From Thermophilibacter gallinarum (GTDB lineage Bacteria; Actinomycetota; Coriobacteriia; Coriobacteriales; Atopobiaceae), in the NCBI RefSeq assembly GCF_014982725.1, contig NZ_JADCJZ010000003.1, forward strand, positions 1 through 64,000: a stretch of 64,000 nucleotides of DNA. Reading direction: 5' to 3'. Every line of letters starts with the position of its first letter. The first letter of the stretch is position 1. The notes beneath the pieces were generated by a model, which saw nothing but the letters and a program-made list of their open reading frames with translations, was not told the origin of the DNA and made no database searches. The translations under genes were made by a program, and so were the position numbers. Below, piece by piece: positions 54,735-64,000 of the stretch.

Positions 54735-57296
54735 ATGAGCGACGCCGAGAAGAACTTCGAGGTCCCGGCCTACGACGCTGAGGAGATCGAGACCCGCTGG
54801 CAGGCCGAGTGGGACGCCGAGGAGCTCTACAAGACCGAGGAGAGCCCCGAGAAGCCCAAGAAGTACGTGCTGGAGATGTTCCCGTACCCCTCGGGCGACC
54901 TGCACATGGGGCACGCGCGCAACTACACGATCGGCGACGCCATGGCCCGTCAGGCCCGCATGCGCGGCTTCGACGTGTTGCACCCGATGGGCTACGACGC
55001 CTTCGGCCTGCCCGCCGAGAACGCCGCCATCAAGCACAACACGCAGGCGAGCGTCTGGACCCACCAGAACATCGCGCAGGCCACCAAGACCATGCGCCGC
55101 ATGGGCTTCTCCTACGACTACGACCGCATGTTCAACACCTGCGACCCCGAGTACTACAAGTGGGGCCAGTGGATCTTCCTCAAGATGTGGGAGAAGGGCC
55201 TCGTCTACCGCGACAACTCGCCGGTGAACTGGTGCCCGGGCTGCCAGACGGTCCTCGCCAACGAGCAGGTCGTGGACGGCAAGTGCTGGCGCTGCGGCTC
55301 GGTGCCCGAGAAGCGCGCCCTCTCCCAGTGGTACTTCAAGATCACCGACTACGCCCAGGAGCTTCTCGACGACCTCAAGAAGCTCGAGGGCAAGTGGCCC
55401 GAGCGCGTCCGCGCGATGCAGGCCAACTGGATCGGCCGCTCCGAGGGCGCCGAGATCGACTTCACGCTGGCCGCGGAAGACGGCGTGACCCCCACCGACA
55501 CCAAGATCACCGTCTTCACCACGCGCCCGGACACGCTCTTTGGCGTGAGCTTCTTCCTGCTGCCGCCCGAGAGCCCGCTCGCCGCGGAGCTCGTGGCCGG
55601 CACCGAGCATGAGGAGGCCTTCCTCGAGCTCAAGGCCGCGGCGGAGAAGGTCTCCTCGGTCGACCGCCAGGGCTCCGAGCGCGAGAAGCACGGCGTCTTC
55701 ACCGGCCGCTACGTCATCAACCCGGTGAACGGCCGCCCGGCGCCCATCTGGGTCGCCGACTACGTCCTCATGGACTACGGCACGGGCGCCGTCATGGGCG
55801 TGCCCTGCGGCGACCAGCGCGACTTCGACTTCGCCAAGAAGTACGGCCTGGAGATCGCCCCGATCATCTGCGAGAAGGACGACCCGCTCTACGAGCAGCT
55901 CAAGGACGAGCGCGAGCTCGTGGTGACCTCCGTCGACTGGGACCACGCGATGGAGGCTGAGGGCTACCTCGTGCAGTCTGGCCGCTTCACCGGCATGAAG
56001 GGCGGCAAGCACTCCGAGGCCGTCGACGCCATCATCGAGTGGCTCGGTGAGCAGGGCCTCGGCCGCAAGACCGTGCAGTTCCGCCTGCGCGACTGGCTCA
56101 TCTCCCGCCAGCGCTACTGGGGCAACCCGATTCCGATGATCCACTGCGACTGCTGCGGCGACGTGCCGGTGCCCTACGAGGACCTGCCCGTCACGCTGCC
56201 CGACGCGCTCGACCTCGGCGCCGGCGAGACGCTCGCCGCCTACGCGCCGTTCTACGAGACCACGTGCCCCAAGTGCGGCAAGCCTGCCAAGCGCATCACC
56301 GACACCATGGACACCTTCACGTGCTCCAGCTGGTACTACCTGCGCTACTGCGACCCGCACAACGAGGAGCTGCCCTTCTCGCGCGAGGCCGTGGACCGCT
56401 GGATGCCGGTCGACAACTACATCGGCGGCATCGAGCACGCCATCCTGCACCTGCTCTACAGCCGCTTCTTCACCAAGGTCCTGCGCGACCTCGGCATGAT
56501 CGGCATCGACGAGCCCTTCGAGAACCTGCTCTGCCAGGGCATGGTCAAGGACGCCAACGGCGACACCATGTCCAAGTCCAAGGGCAACGTCGTGCCGCCG
56601 TCCTCGGTGATCGAGCCCTACGGCGCGGACACCATGCGTCTGGCCATCCTCTTCATCGCCCCGCCCGAGAAGGACTTCAACTGGGACGAGGAGGCCGTCG
56701 CCGGCGCCAACCGCTTCATCAAGCGCGCGTGGCGCGTGGTCTGGCTGCTGTCGCAGGGCGCGGCCGCCGGCGCCGTGAGCGCGGGCACGCTCGACGCGGC
56801 GGGCAAGGAGCTCTGGCGCACGCTTAACGGCATGGGCATCAAGTGCACCACCGACTTCGACCGCGGCCAGTTCAACACCGCCATCTCCGCTGTCATGGAG
56901 ATCACCAACGCGGCGTCCAAGTACGTGAACGACGTGGCGCCCGAGCAGCGCGACCCGGCGCTCTGCTTCGCCGTGGCGCACGCGATCGTGACCATGCTCG
57001 CGCCGATCTGCCCGCACTGGGCCGAGGAGCTCTGGCACAAGGCGCTGGTCCAGGAGGGCTCGGTCTACAACGCCGCCTGGCCCGACTTCGACGCCGAGGC
57101 CGCCAAGGCCGACGAGGTGGAGATCGCGGTCCAGATCAAGGGCAAGGTCCGCGGTCGCGTCATGGTCGCCGCCGACGCCACGGACGACGAGGTCGCCGAG
57201 GCCGCCAAGGCCGCCGTGGCCGAGCAGCTCGCCGGCAAGGACATCAAGAAGGTCATCGTCATCAAGGGCCGCCTGGTCAATATCGTGGCGGTGTAG
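54735..57296 (+). CDS. leuS: Leucyl-tRNA synthetase
   Basis: 853 residues; ATG 54735 follows AAGGAG. Class I synthetase of bacterial LeuRS type: [12 protein letters not shown] (HIGH) near 55, zinc-type [21 protein letters not shown] segment, CP1 editing domain (~230-420), [11 protein letters not shown] (KMSKS) near 611, and a C-terminal tRNA-binding domain with IKGKVRGRV. It charges tRNA-Leu. No T-box is visible, in contrast to ileS. A very stable hairpin follows 19 bp after the stop. Confidence 0.97.
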   Translation: MSDAEKNFEVPAYDAEEIETRWQAEWDAEELYKTEESPEKPKKYVLEMFPYPSGDLHMGHARNYTIGDAMARQARMRGFDVLHPMGYDAFGLPAENAAIKHNTQASVWTHQNIAQATKTMRRMGFSYDYDRMFNTCDPEYYKWGQWIFLKMWEKGLVYRDNSPVNWCPGCQTVLANEQVVDGKCWRCGSVPEKRALSQWYFKITDYAQELLDDLKKLEGKWPERVRAMQANWIGRSEGAEIDFTLAAEDGVTPTDTKITVFTTRPDTLFGVSFFLLPPESPLAAELVAGTEHEEAFLELKAAAEKVSSVDRQGSEREKHGVFTGRYVINPVNGRPAPIWVADYVLMDYGTGAVMGVPCGDQRDFDFAKKYGLEIAPIICEKDDPLYEQLKDERELVVTSVDWDHAMEAEGYLVQSGRFTGMKGGKHSEAVDAIIEWLGEQGLGRKTVQFRLRDWLISRQRYWGNPIPMIHCDCCGDVPVPYEDLPVTLPDALDLGAGETLAAYAPFYETTCPKCGKPAKRITDTMDTFTCSSWYYLRYCDPHNEELPFSREAVDRWMPVDNYIGGIEHAILHLLYSRFFTKVLRDLGMIGIDEPFENLLCQGMVKDANGDTMSKSKGNVVPPSSVIEPYGADTMRLAILFIAPPEKDFNWDEEAVAGANRFIKRAWRVVWLLSQGAAAGAVSAGTLDAAGKELWRTLNGMGIKCTTDFDRGQFNTAISAVMEITNAASKYVNDVAPEQRDPALCFAVAHAIVTMLAPICPHWAEELWHKALVQEGSVYNAAWPDFDAEAAKADEVEIAVQIKGKVRGRVMVAADATDDEVAEAAKAAVAEQLAGKDIKKVIVIKGRLVNIVAV

Positions 57297-57314
57297 ACCC
57301 TTACGCGAGGTGGC

Positions 57315-57378
57315 GGCCCTCCGACCTTCCTGCGAGAAGTGCGCTGCGCGGAACTTCTCTCCGGAAGGTCGGAGGGCC
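57315..57378. terminator. Long hairpin after leuS
   Basis: A 16-bp perfect outer stem (57315-57330 with 57363-57378, GGCCCTCCGACCTTCC and inverse) encloses a 7-bp inner stem (GAGAAGT, 57334-57340, with ACTTCTC, 57353-57359) across a 3x3 internal loop. There is no T-run, so it may be a barrier to exonucleases or a repeat element rather than a classical terminator. Confidence 0.6.
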
Positions 57379-57464
57379 GACGCATGTCGGTTCTCACGCG
57401 CTGGCGAGAGGTTCTTCTCGGTGGGTTTGTCGGGTTTGGCGGGCTTGGGTCGCTGGGGAGTGGG

Positions 57465-57552
57465 TACAATAGGCTCGACGGCCGCCTACGTTGGGGAACC
57501 TAGGCAGTGCCGTTACTTGATTCGGGCCGCTCGCGCTCAGCGCTGGCGGCCC
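57465..57552 (+). ncRNA. Putative antisense RNA opposite the toxin-like gene (5' part)
   Basis: TACAAT at 57465-57470 could start a rightward RNA near 57477. Its 5' end would fold as GCCTA-c-GTT-GGGG-AAC-c-TAGGC (57484-57505), then GGGCCGC...GCGGCCC (57524-57552). It would run antisense through the toxin-like gene. No good -35 and no clear 3' end are visible, so this is a hypothesis. Confidence 0.3.
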
Positions 57553-57656
57553 TCTCGTTCATCGGACGTACCTCGCACCTCTCGGACAAGCCTTACTATC
57601 GCCAGAACCAGGGAAACGCACCCTGTCAGAAGAGCGACGACCTCAGTCAGATCCAT
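57537..57656 (-). CDS. Small single-helix membrane peptide, holin-like type I toxin candidate
   Basis: 39 residues starting MDLTEVVALLTG: one hydrophobic helix (~5-24), then a strongly charged tail (REVRGTSDEREGRQR). The ATG at 57656 lies eight bases from AGGGGAGG; an ATG two codons earlier (57662) is too close to it. Size and layout resemble putative holin-like toxins and other type I toxins, which insert in the membrane and are silenced by an antisense RNA. Codons such as ATA, GTA, ACA and AGG are rare in the neighbours. The stop codon sits in the loop of a 29-nt GC-rich hairpin (57524-57552). The frame and SD are clear, but toxin identity is inference. Confidence 0.5.
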   Translation of the reverse strand: MDLTEVVALLTGCVSLVLAIVRLVREVRGTSDEREGRQR

Positions 57657-57974
57657 CGGCATCACCTCCCCTCGCGGGTACGGCGCTGCCCTCGGTACGC
57701 GGTGTGACCGCCGAGCCGTAGGGAGGGTTCTACCCGTTGCGACGACAAACGCCGGGAAGCAATCGGCGGACGGCTCTGTGGGCGCGCGGGTTATGGCCCT
57801 CATCGCTGGCGAGAGGTTCTTCTCGGCGGAGGTTGCCTCTTGCGGCGGCGTGTTGGGTGACGGGCTTTGCGGGTCGCGGCGGGGTCTGGGGGCGCGCGAT
57901 GCGCGAAAGTCGTCACCGTCGCGCGGGAGGTGCCGAGAAGGACGTCAGCTTGTGGCAATCTCGTGGAGGCTCGT

Positions 57975-58003
57975 TTGACGCGTGGCGAGAAAAACCGTAG
58001 ACT
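57975..58003 (+). promoter_or_regulatory. rimP-nusA-infB operon promoter
   Basis: TTGACG (57975-57980), 17-nt spacer, TAGACT (57998-58003). The rest of 57663-58088 shows no gene. Confidence 0.8.
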
Positions 58004-58029
58004 AGCAGCGTATTCGAAGCTGTAACCGT

Positions 58030-58067
58030 AGGAAGTGGGGTGGATCTTCTCGCCCCGCTTCCTTTCT
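58030..58067 (+). terminator. Attenuator-like hairpin in the rimP leader
   Basis: AGGAAGTGGGG (58030-58040) pairs with CCCCGCTTCCT (58053-58063), one G-U pair, followed by TTCTG. It lies between promoter and first gene, so partial termination or regulated read-through is likely. Confidence 0.65.
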
Positions 58068-58088
58068 GTATGAAGACGGGAGGGGAGC

Positions 58089-58565
58089 ATGCCCAAGACC
58101 GGCATCGAGCAGGAGATCATCGAGGCCCTGGAGGCCCGCGCGGCCGAGCGCGGCGTCGACGTCGTGGACGTCGAGGTCGTGGGGGCGACCAAGGCACCCT
58201 GCGTGCGCGTGCGCATCGACCACGCCGACGAGTCTCTGCCCACCATCACGCTCGACGAGGTGACCGAGGAGACCGAGTGGATCTCGGCCGCCCTCGACGA
58301 GCTCGACCCCATCCCCTCCAGCTTCACCCTCGAGGTGTCGAGCCCCGGCATGGCGCGCCCGCTGCGCAAGGAGCGCGACTTCGAGCGCTTTGCCGGCGAG
58401 GCCGTCCAGCTCTCGCTCGTCCCGGGCGAGGGGAGGCGCCGCTACACCGGCACCCTCCTCGGCATTGAGGACGGCACCGTCGCCCTCGAGGTGGACGGCG
58501 AGCGCGTGGAGCTCCCGTTCGGCGACATCAGGAAGTGCACGATCAAGCCCGACTTCTCCGACTAG
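58089..58565 (+). CDS. rimP: Ribosome maturation factor RimP
   Basis: 158 residues. The conserved core LEVSSPGMARPLRKERDFERF is the RimP signature (shown here with its first 20 residues recognisable as LEVSSPGMARPLRKERDFER). An N-terminal alpha/beta domain precedes it and an SH3-like C-terminal domain follows. RimP helps assemble the 30S subunit. GGGAGGGGAGC precedes the ATG. It heads the rimP-nusA-infB-rbfA operon behind an attenuator-like hairpin. Confidence 0.94.
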   Translation: MPKTGIEQEIIEALEARAAERGVDVVDVEVVGATKAPCVRVRIDHADESLPTITLDEVTEETEWISAALDELDPIPSSFTLEVSSPGMARPLRKERDFERFAGEAVQLSLVPGEGRRRYTGTLLGIEDGTVALEVDGERVELPFGDIRKCTIKPDFSD

Positions 58566-58595
58566 GGAAGCGCGGGAGGAACGAAAGGACAAGAC

Positions 58596-59840
58596 ATGGC
58601 TTCTGAGATGATGGCGGCCCTCGAGCAGCTCTGCGAGGAGAAGCACATCGACCAGCTCGACCTCATCACCCGCCTCGAGCAGTCGCTCGCCAAGAGCTAC
58701 GCCGACGTGCTGCACCTGCCCTTCGGCGCGCGCGTCACGATCGACCGCGCCACCGGCAAGGTCTACGTCTACGAGCTCGTCCCGAAGGGCGAGGAGGATC
58801 CCGAGACCGGCGAGTACGCCGAGTTCGACGAGGTCGACGTCACGCCCGCCGACACGAGCCGCATCGCCGCCCAGCACGCCAAGGCCGAGATCCGCGCGAT
58901 CGTCCGCAACGCCGCGCGCGCCCAGATCTACGAGGAGTTCTCGCAGCGCGTGGGCGACATCATCACCGGCACCGTGCTGCAGACCACGCCCGACTTCACG
59001 ATCATCAAGATCCGCGAGGGCGTCGAGGCCGAGCTGCCCCACTTCGACCAGCGCCGCTACCCCGAGGAGCGCAACGAGCGCCCCGCCGGCGAGCGCTACA
59101 GCCACAACCAGCGCATCCGCGCGATCATCGTCGACGTGCGCGACCCCAACTCCACGCAGCCCGTGGTCCGCGGCGAGCGCCAGCGCCCGCCCATCGTGGT
59201 CTCCCGCACCCACCCGGACCTGCTGCGCCGCCTCTTCGAGCTCGAGGTGCCCGAGGTCTACGACGGCGTCGTCGAGATCCGCAGCATCGCCCGTGAGCCC
59301 GGCGTCCGCTCCAAGGTGGCCGTCTCCTCCAACGACGACCGCCTCGACCCGGTGGGCGCCTGCGTCGGCCCCAAGGGCAGCCGCGTGCGCACCGTCGTCT
59401 CCGAGCTCCGCGGCGAGCGCGTCGACGTGGTCCTGTGGAGCGACGACCCGACCCGCTGCGTGGCCTCCGCGCTCTCGCCGGCCCGCGTCTCCCGCGTGGT
59501 GATCGACCCCGAGACCGGCTACGCCACGGTCATCGTCCCCGACGACCAGCTCTCGCTCGCCATCGGCAAGGAGGGCCAGAACGCCCGCCTCGCCGCGCGC
59601 CTGACCGGCCTGCACATCGACATCAAGAACGAGTCGCTCGCCGCGGGCGTCCTGCGCGACCTCCCGCGCGCCACGGTCCCCGACGAGCCCGAGGACGACG
59701 GCGAGGCGCACCGCTGCGAGTACGTGGGCGCCAACGGGATCCAGTGCCGCAACATGGCGCGCCCGGGCTCCCGCTTCTGCGGCGTCCACGAGGAGATGGC
59801 CTCCGCGGAGGTCTCCTCCGACCCCGACTCGCTCATCTAG
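58596..59840 (+). CDS. nusA: Transcription factor NusA with C-terminal zinc-type extension
   Basis: 414 residues. An N-terminal RNA polymerase-binding domain (~1-125) is followed by an S1 domain ([20 protein letters not shown]) and two KH domains ([39 protein letters not shown]). It controls pausing, termination and antitermination. The C-terminal ~50 residues end in Cys374-x9-Cys384-x10-Cys395-x2-His398, which looks like a small zinc-binding knuckle and is not a usual part of NusA. ylxR, which normally follows nusA, is absent; infB starts 55 bp later. Confidence 0.95.
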   Translation: MASEMMAALEQLCEEKHIDQLDLITRLEQSLAKSYADVLHLPFGARVTIDRATGKVYVYELVPKGEEDPETGEYAEFDEVDVTPADTSRIAAQHAKAEIRAIVRNAARAQIYEEFSQRVGDIITGTVLQTTPDFTIIKIREGVEAELPHFDQRRYPEERNERPAGERYSHNQRIRAIIVDVRDPNSTQPVVRGERQRPPIVVSRTHPDLLRRLFELEVPEVYDGVVEIRSIAREPGVRSKVAVSSNDDRLDPVGACVGPKGSRVRTVVSELRGERVDVVLWSDDPTRCVASALSPARVSRVVIDPETGYATVIVPDDQLSLAIGKEGQNARLAARLTGLHIDIKNESLAAGVLRDLPRATVPDEPEDDGEAHRCEYVGANGIQCRNMARPGSRFCGVHEEMASAEVSSDPDSLI

Positions 59841-59895
59841 CGCCGCCGAAGACGGCAGGTAGGACCACAGACCCCTCTCTCGGAAGGTAGCTCAT

Positions 59896-62508
59896 ATGGC
59901 AAAGACCCGCGTACACGACCTCGCCAAGGAGTACGGCATCTCCAGCAAGGAGATGCTCGAACACCTCGGCAACCTCAAGATCCCCGCCAAGTCCGCGTCC
60001 TCGACGCTCGAGGACGCCTACGTGGCGATCGTCCGCAAGAAGCTCAAGCCGATCCTGGAGGCCCACGCCGCCGAGATCGAGGCGCAGAAGCGCGCCGAGG
60101 AGGAGGCCAAGGCCGAGGAGGCGCGCATCGCCGCCGAGAAGGCCGAGGCCGAGCGCCTGGCCGCCGAGCAGCGCCGCGAGAAGGAGCGCGCCGAGGAGGA
60201 GCGCCGTCGCGCCGCCGCCGAGGAGGAGCGCAAGCGCCAGGAGGCGGAGCGCGCCGAGGCCGAGCGCCGCGCGGCCGAGGAGGCCGAGAAGAACCGCGTG
60301 CGCGACACCGCGCCGAAGAGCGTCCCGTCCTTCTCGTCCTTGCTCGACCAGATCGCGCAGCAGGAGCAGATCCTGAAGCAGCAGGCCGAGGAGGCCAGCC
60401 AGAAGAAGGCCGCCAGCCGCGACCGCGGCGGCGCCCGTCGAGAGAGCTCGCGTCCCTCCGCCGCTGCCGCTGCCGCTGCCGCCGCCCCGTCCGGCGCCGC
60501 CGACGGCGGTCGTGGCCGTCGCGGCAAGAAGGGCCGCCGCGGCGACGAGGGCGAGGACCGCTACAGCCGCATGGCCCGCGAGGCCGAGGCCTACAACCGC
60601 AGCCGCGTCCTCGAGGAGGCCCGCGTGGCCGTCGAGGAGGCGTCGCGCGAGTCCACCGGCCGCCGCAAGCGCCGCAAGGAGCGCCGCCAGAAGCAGGCCG
60701 AGGAGGCCGCGATGGAGCAGCGCATCGAGGAGGCGCTGGCCAACGACCAGGACCTCTCGCAGCTCGACACCGTGAAGGTGCCGCAGGGCTCCACGGTCCA
60801 GGAGCTCGCCGAGCTTCTCGGCGTGCCCGCCAACGACATCATCAAGCGCCTGTTCTTGCTGGGCACCCCGCTCACGCTCACCGAGTCCATGTCCGACGAG
60901 CTCATCGAGCTCGTCGCCGACGACCTCGGGCGCGACGTCAAGGTCATGACCAAGGAGGAGGAGAACTCCTTCACCTTCTACGACGACCCCGCCGACCTCA
61001 AGCCGCGCCCGCCGGTGGTCACCGTCATGGGCCACGTCGACCACGGCAAGACGTCGCTTCTGGACGCCATCCGCCACACCGGCGTCGCAGCGGGCGAGGC
61101 GGGCGGCATCACGCAGGCCATCGGCGCCTCCCAGGTCACGATCAACGGCCGCCTGATCACCTTCATCGACACCCCGGGCCACGAGACCTTCACGGCCATG
61201 CGCGCCCGCGGCGCCAAGGTGACCGACATCGTCATCCTGATCGTCGCCGCCGACGACGGCGTCATGCCCCAGACGATCGAGTCGATCAACCACGCCAAGG
61301 CGGCCGGCGTGCCCATCATCGTGGCCGTCAACAAGATCGACAAGCCCGGCGCCAACCCCGACCGCGTGCGCCAGGAGCTCACCGAGTACGGCATCATCCC
61401 GGAGGAGTGGGGCGGACAGAACATGTTCGTCAACATCTCCGCCAAGCAGAAGATCGGCATCGACGAGCTGCTGGAGACCGTCATCCTCCAGGCCGACGTC
61501 CTCGAGCTCAAGGCCAACCCCGATACCTTCGCCTCCGGCAACGTCCTCGAGGCCAAGCTCGACCGCGGCCGCGGCTCCGTCGCCACGGTGCTGGTCACCC
61601 GCGGCACGCTCCACATCGGCGACGCGCTCGTGGCGGGCATGGCCTACGGCCGCGTCCGCGCGATGCTCGACCCGAAGGGCAACTCCGTCACCGAGGCCGG
61701 CCCCTCCGACGCCGTCGAGATCCTCGGCCTGCAGAGCGTGCCGATGGCCGGCGACGAGTTCCGCGTCTTCCACGACGAGCGCGACGCCCGACAGCTTGCC
61801 GACGAGCGCGCCCTCAAGGCCCGCATCGAGGAGCAGAACCGCGTGAAGCACGTCACGCTCGAGAACCTCTTCGACACCATGGCCGACGCCGAGGTCAAGG
61901 AGCTCAACCTCATCATCAAGGCCGACGTCCAGGGCTCCATCGAGGCGCTCCAGGACTCGCTCGACAAGATGGACCAGTCCGAGGTCCGCATCAACACGAT
62001 CCACTCCGCGGTCGGCGCGATCACCGAGACCGACGTCATCCTCGCCGACGCCTCCAACGCCATCATCATCGGCTTCGGCGTGCGCCCGGAGGCCAAGGCA
62101 AAGAGCGCCGCGGAGCGCGACGGCGTGGAGATCCGCACCTACAGCGTCATCTACAAGGCGATCGAGGACATCGACGCCGCCCGCATCGGCATGCTCAAGC
62201 CCACCGAGGTCGAGGTCCAGACCGGCGTCGCCGAGGTCCGCGACACCTTCAAGGTGCCCAAGGTCGGCATCGCCGCCGGCTGCATGGTCCAGGAGGGCGA
62301 GATCTCCCGCGACGACCAGGTGCGCCTCGTGCGCGACGGCATCGTCGTCTACGAGGGCAAGATCGCCTCGCTGCGCCGCTACAAGGACGACGTCAAGAGC
62401 GTCAAGGCCGGCTTCGAGTGCGGCATCGGCCTGGAGAACTTCCAGGACGTCAAGCCCGGCGACCAGATCGAGGGCTTCCGCATCGACCAGGTCGCCCGCA
62501 CCGAGTAG
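59896..62508 (+). CDS. infB: Translation initiation factor IF-2
   Basis: 870 residues. The N-terminal IF2_N helix ([19 protein letters not shown]) is followed by a long charged Ala/Glu/Arg-rich linker (~60-280) and a second IF2_N region. The GTPase core comprises [36 protein letters not shown] and NKIDKPGAN, and domains II, III and IV follow. It places initiator tRNA on the ribosome. GGAAGG precedes the ATG. A strong hairpin separates it from rbfA. Confidence 0.97.
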   Translation: MAKTRVHDLAKEYGISSKEMLEHLGNLKIPAKSASSTLEDAYVAIVRKKLKPILEAHAAEIEAQKRAEEEAKAEEARIAAEKAEAERLAAEQRREKERAEEERRRAAAEEERKRQEAERAEAERRAAEEAEKNRVRDTAPKSVPSFSSLLDQIAQQEQILKQQAEEASQKKAASRDRGGARRESSRPSAAAAAAAAAPSGAADGGRGRRGKKGRRGDEGEDRYSRMAREAEAYNRSRVLEEARVAVEEASRESTGRRKRRKERRQKQAEEAAMEQRIEEALANDQDLSQLDTVKVPQGSTVQELAELLGVPANDIIKRLFLLGTPLTLTESMSDELIELVADDLGRDVKVMTKEEENSFTFYDDPADLKPRPPVVTVMGHVDHGKTSLLDAIRHTGVAAGEAGGITQAIGASQVTINGRLITFIDTPGHETFTAMRARGAKVTDIVILIVAADDGVMPQTIESINHAKAAGVPIIVAVNKIDKPGANPDRVRQELTEYGIIPEEWGGQNMFVNISAKQKIGIDELLETVILQADVLELKANPDTFASGNVLEAKLDRGRGSVATVLVTRGTLHIGDALVAGMAYGRVRAMLDPKGNSVTEAGPSDAVEILGLQSVPMAGDEFRVFHDERDARQLADERALKARIEEQNRVKHVTLENLFDTMADAEVKELNLIIKADVQGSIEALQDSLDKMDQSEVRINTIHSAVGAITETDVILADASNAIIIGFGVRPEAKAKSAAERDGVEIRTYSVIYKAIEDIDAARIGMLKPTEVEVQTGVAEVRDTFKVPKVGIAAGCMVQEGEISRDDQVRLVRDGIVVYEGKIASLRRYKDDVKSVKAGFECGIGLENFQDVKPGDQIEGFRIDQVARTE

Positions 62509-62516
62509 GCGCCCTC

Positions 62517-62556
62517 GCCCCCGCCCGCCCGCGCGCCGTCGCGGGAGGGCGGGGGC
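62517..62556 (+). terminator. Hairpin between infB and rbfA
   Basis: 17-bp arms (62517-62533 and 62540-62556, GCCCCCGCCC with GGGCGGGGGC at the base, one mismatch) have a six-base loop. With no T-run it could give partial termination or protect the 3' end of infB mRNA. Confidence 0.55.
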
Positions 62557-62575
62557 ATTCCGTTTGGAGCAGACC

Positions 62576-62980
62576 ATGAAGCAGAACCAGCACTCGAGAA
62601 GGACCAACGAGCTTGCTCGCGTCAAGCTCGCCAATATCCTGCTCTTCGAGATCTCCGACCCCGACCTCGCGCTCGTGACCATAACCGGCGTCGAGGTCTC
62701 CGTCGACAAGTCCTACCTGCGCGCCTACGTGAGCTGCGACGCCGAGCGCTACGACGAGGTCACCGCCGCGCTCGCCCGCGCGAAGGGCCGCATCCGCACG
62801 CTGCTCGGCCGCGCGCTCGGCTGGCGTGTGACGCCCGAGCTCGACTTCCGCATCGACACCACCACCGACGAGGCCGAGGCGATCTCGCGCGCCCTCGAGG
62901 ACGTGCCGCCCACGCTCGCGGTCGAGAAGGACGAGTTCGGCTACCCGGTCGAGGGCGCCGGCGAGACGAGCGAGGGCTAG
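62576..62980 (+). CDS. rbfA: Ribosome-binding factor A
   Basis: 134 residues from ATG 62576, seven bases after GGAG; a TTG at 62564 is less likely. KH-like fold with RTNELARVKLANILLFEISDP, VTITGVEVSVDKSYLRAYVS and a late PELDFRIDTTTDEAEAI. RbfA binds immature 30S subunits during 16S 5'-end processing, especially in the cold. nrnA starts 10 bp downstream. Confidence 0.95.
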   Translation: MKQNQHSRRTNELARVKLANILLFEISDPDLALVTITGVEVSVDKSYLRAYVSCDAERYDEVTAALARAKGRIRTLLGRALGWRVTPELDFRIDTTTDEAEAISRALEDVPPTLAVEKDEFGYPVEGAGETSEG

Positions 62981-62989
62981 GGGGCTGCC

Positions 62990-64000
62990 GTGCTGTGTGA
63001 CGAGGCTACCAGCGAGCTCCAGCGCTCCGGCTTCGACGCGATCACGCGCCTCGTGGAGGGCGCCGCGACCATAGCCGTGTGCGCGCACACCTCGCCGGAC
63101 GGCGACGCGCTGGGCTCCGAGCTCGCGCTCGTCGAGCTCATCGAGTCCGTGTGGCCCGAGAAGCGCGTGACGGCGCTGCTCGCCGACGACGACGAGGTCC
63201 CGCGCATCTATCAGTTCCTCCCCGGCGCCGAGCGGCTCGTTCGCGCCGTGGACTATCACGACGACCCCGACCTCTTCTTCTGCGTGGACCTCTCGCGCCC
63301 CGACCGCCTGAGCGATGCGCGCGCGGTCCTCGAGCGCTCCGGCGGCGTCGCGGTCCTCGACCACCATCCCGCCGACGAGGTCACCTGGGACGCGGGCGTC
63401 GTCCGTCCCGACGCCGCCGCCGCGGGCGTGCTCGTCGCCGAGTACGCGCTGCACCTCGGCGGCCCGCTCACGCCGACGATGGCCCAGAACCTGCTCTGCG
63501 CGCTCGTCACGGACACCGGCCGCTTCCAGTACCAGAACGCAAACGGCGAGGCCTTCCGCGTCGCCAGCGCGCTCGTCGACTCGGGGGCGTCTCCCTCCGA
63601 CGTCGCCCTCCACGTCTACCAGAGCGACCGCGTGAGCTACCTGCACCTCTCCGCGACCGTCATGGGCAGGATCACCACCTTCGAGCGCGGGAGGATCGCC
63701 TACAGCTACGCCACCATGGCCGACCTCGAGGCCAACGCGGTTCCGGTCGCGGAGTGCGACGGCCTCGTGGACATCGTCCGCCGCGTGGACGGCTGCGAGA
63801 TCGCGCTCTTCCTCAAGGAGGTCCCCGGCGGCAAGGTCCGCGGCAACCTCCGCGCCAAGTCCGACCGCGACATCTCGGTCGTCGCGCGCGAGATGGGCGG
63901 GGGCGGCCATCCGTCGGCCGCCGGCTTCACCGTCGAGGGCGACATCGACCGCGCGCTCGCCGTGGTCCTGCCCAAGCTGCGCGCGCTCTACGCGGACGGC
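62990..64000 (+). CDS. DHH-family phosphoesterase, NrnA-like (3' partial)
   Basis: 337 codons from GTG 62990, running off the right edge. The DHH domain has AHTSPDGDALGSELAL, a LSRPDRL segment and LDHHPADE; the DHHA1 domain ends in GGGGHPSAAGF. The family (NrnA) degrades nanoRNAs and/or dephosphorylates pAp, using manganese. Placement after rbfA is conserved in Gram-positives. GAGGGC is a weak SD. Nearly the whole protein is visible. Confidence 0.93.
   Translation, partial: MLCDEATSELQRSGFDAITRLVEGAATIAVCAHTSPDGDALGSELALVELIESVWPEKRVTALLADDDEVPRIYQFLPGAERLVRAVDYHDDPDLFFCVDLSRPDRLSDARAVLERSGGVAVLDHHPADEVTWDAGVVRPDAAAAGVLVAEYALHLGGPLTPTMAQNLLCALVTDTGRFQYQNANGEAFRVASALVDSGASPSDVALHVYQSDRVSYLHLSATVMGRITTFERGRIAYSYATMADLEANAVPVAECDGLVDIVRRVDGCEIALFLKEVPGGKVRGNLRAKSDRDISVVAREMGGGGHPSAAGFTVEGDIDRALAVVLPKLRALYADG

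Larger units (their letters stand above)
57399..57826. repeat. 23-bp direct repeats framing the small toxin-like gene
   Basis: An identical 23-mer (beginning CGCTGGCGAGAGGTTC) occurs at 57399-57421 and 57804-57826, 405 bp apart, on either side of the toxin-like gene. Each contains CTTCTCG and can form a small hairpin. Confidence 0.85.

Noticed and set aside
57481-57720. tRNA, tmRNA or 6S-like RNA behind leuS
   Set aside because: No cloverleaf, T-loop GTTCGA or CCA end, no tag-peptide frame. The structure is better explained by a small minus-strand gene and hairpins.
57310-57978. Open frame of ~220 codons on the plus strand after leuS
   Set aside because: It spans the hairpin, both 23-bp repeats and the antisense toxin-like gene, has no SD, no recognisable domain and a composition unlike the real genes.

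Overview
The window is one continuous stretch of a high-GC Gram-positive chromosome. Most of it has strong G/C third-position bias, Shine-Dalgarno starts and frequent TTG/GTG starts. Gene order, the C-x2-C zinc forms of L28 and L32, and an ileS T-box leader fit an actinobacterium, most likely class Coriobacteriia (Olsenella/Atopobium-like). I infer this from content and layout; no 16S gene is present. I see no tRNA, rRNA, CRISPR array, insertion sequence or prophage.

Positions 1-14342 form a cell-surface glycopolymer locus. It holds an L,D-transpeptidase with wall-binding repeats, a polysaccharide pyruvyl transferase-like protein, and three large multi-domain glycosyltransferases, two of which share a DUF4422-GT8 core. 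A divergent operon encodes a TagG/Wzm-like permease, a TagH/Wzt-like ATPase and a YfhO-family membrane protein. From about 340 to about 10500 the DNA is visibly poorer in G+C than the rest. Then come cspA (14506), a marR plus heterodimeric ABC exporter operon (14956-19050), and a nuclease-like gene framed by two 128-bp direct repeats (19091-20593).

Positions 20602-38277 carry a housekeeping run resembling the Bacillus yloU-ffh region: fmdB-like, HAD-thiamine pyrophosphokinase fusion, rpmB, an Asp23 protein, fakA, recG, rsmD, coaD, a DivIVA-like protein, DUF177, rpmF, plsX, acpP, rnc, smc, ftsY, ffh. Fatty acid activation, phospholipid and acyl-carrier synthesis, ribosome maturation, chromosome condensation and protein targeting are thus grouped together. 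After a second nuclease-like gene and a second L,D-transpeptidase come trmH/spoU, ftsH, fbp (class III), T-box-ileS, lspA, rluD, a membrane glycosyltransferase, guaB and leuS. The end is the classic rimP-nusA-infB-rbfA-nrnA operon, with ylxR missing and a zinc-type tail on NusA.

The most unusual content is between genes. Nearly every larger intergenic gap holds a locus-specific array of short repeats in dyad arrangement, with spacing kept while spacer sequence is not. Two loci share an exact 42/118/42-bp geometry of a 24-mer; another has a 41-bp period. The heptamer CTTCTCG is strongly over-represented in these gaps. Behind leuS a small minus-strand gene encodes a 39-residue single-helix peptide resembling holin-like type I toxins, possibly opposed by an antisense transcript.
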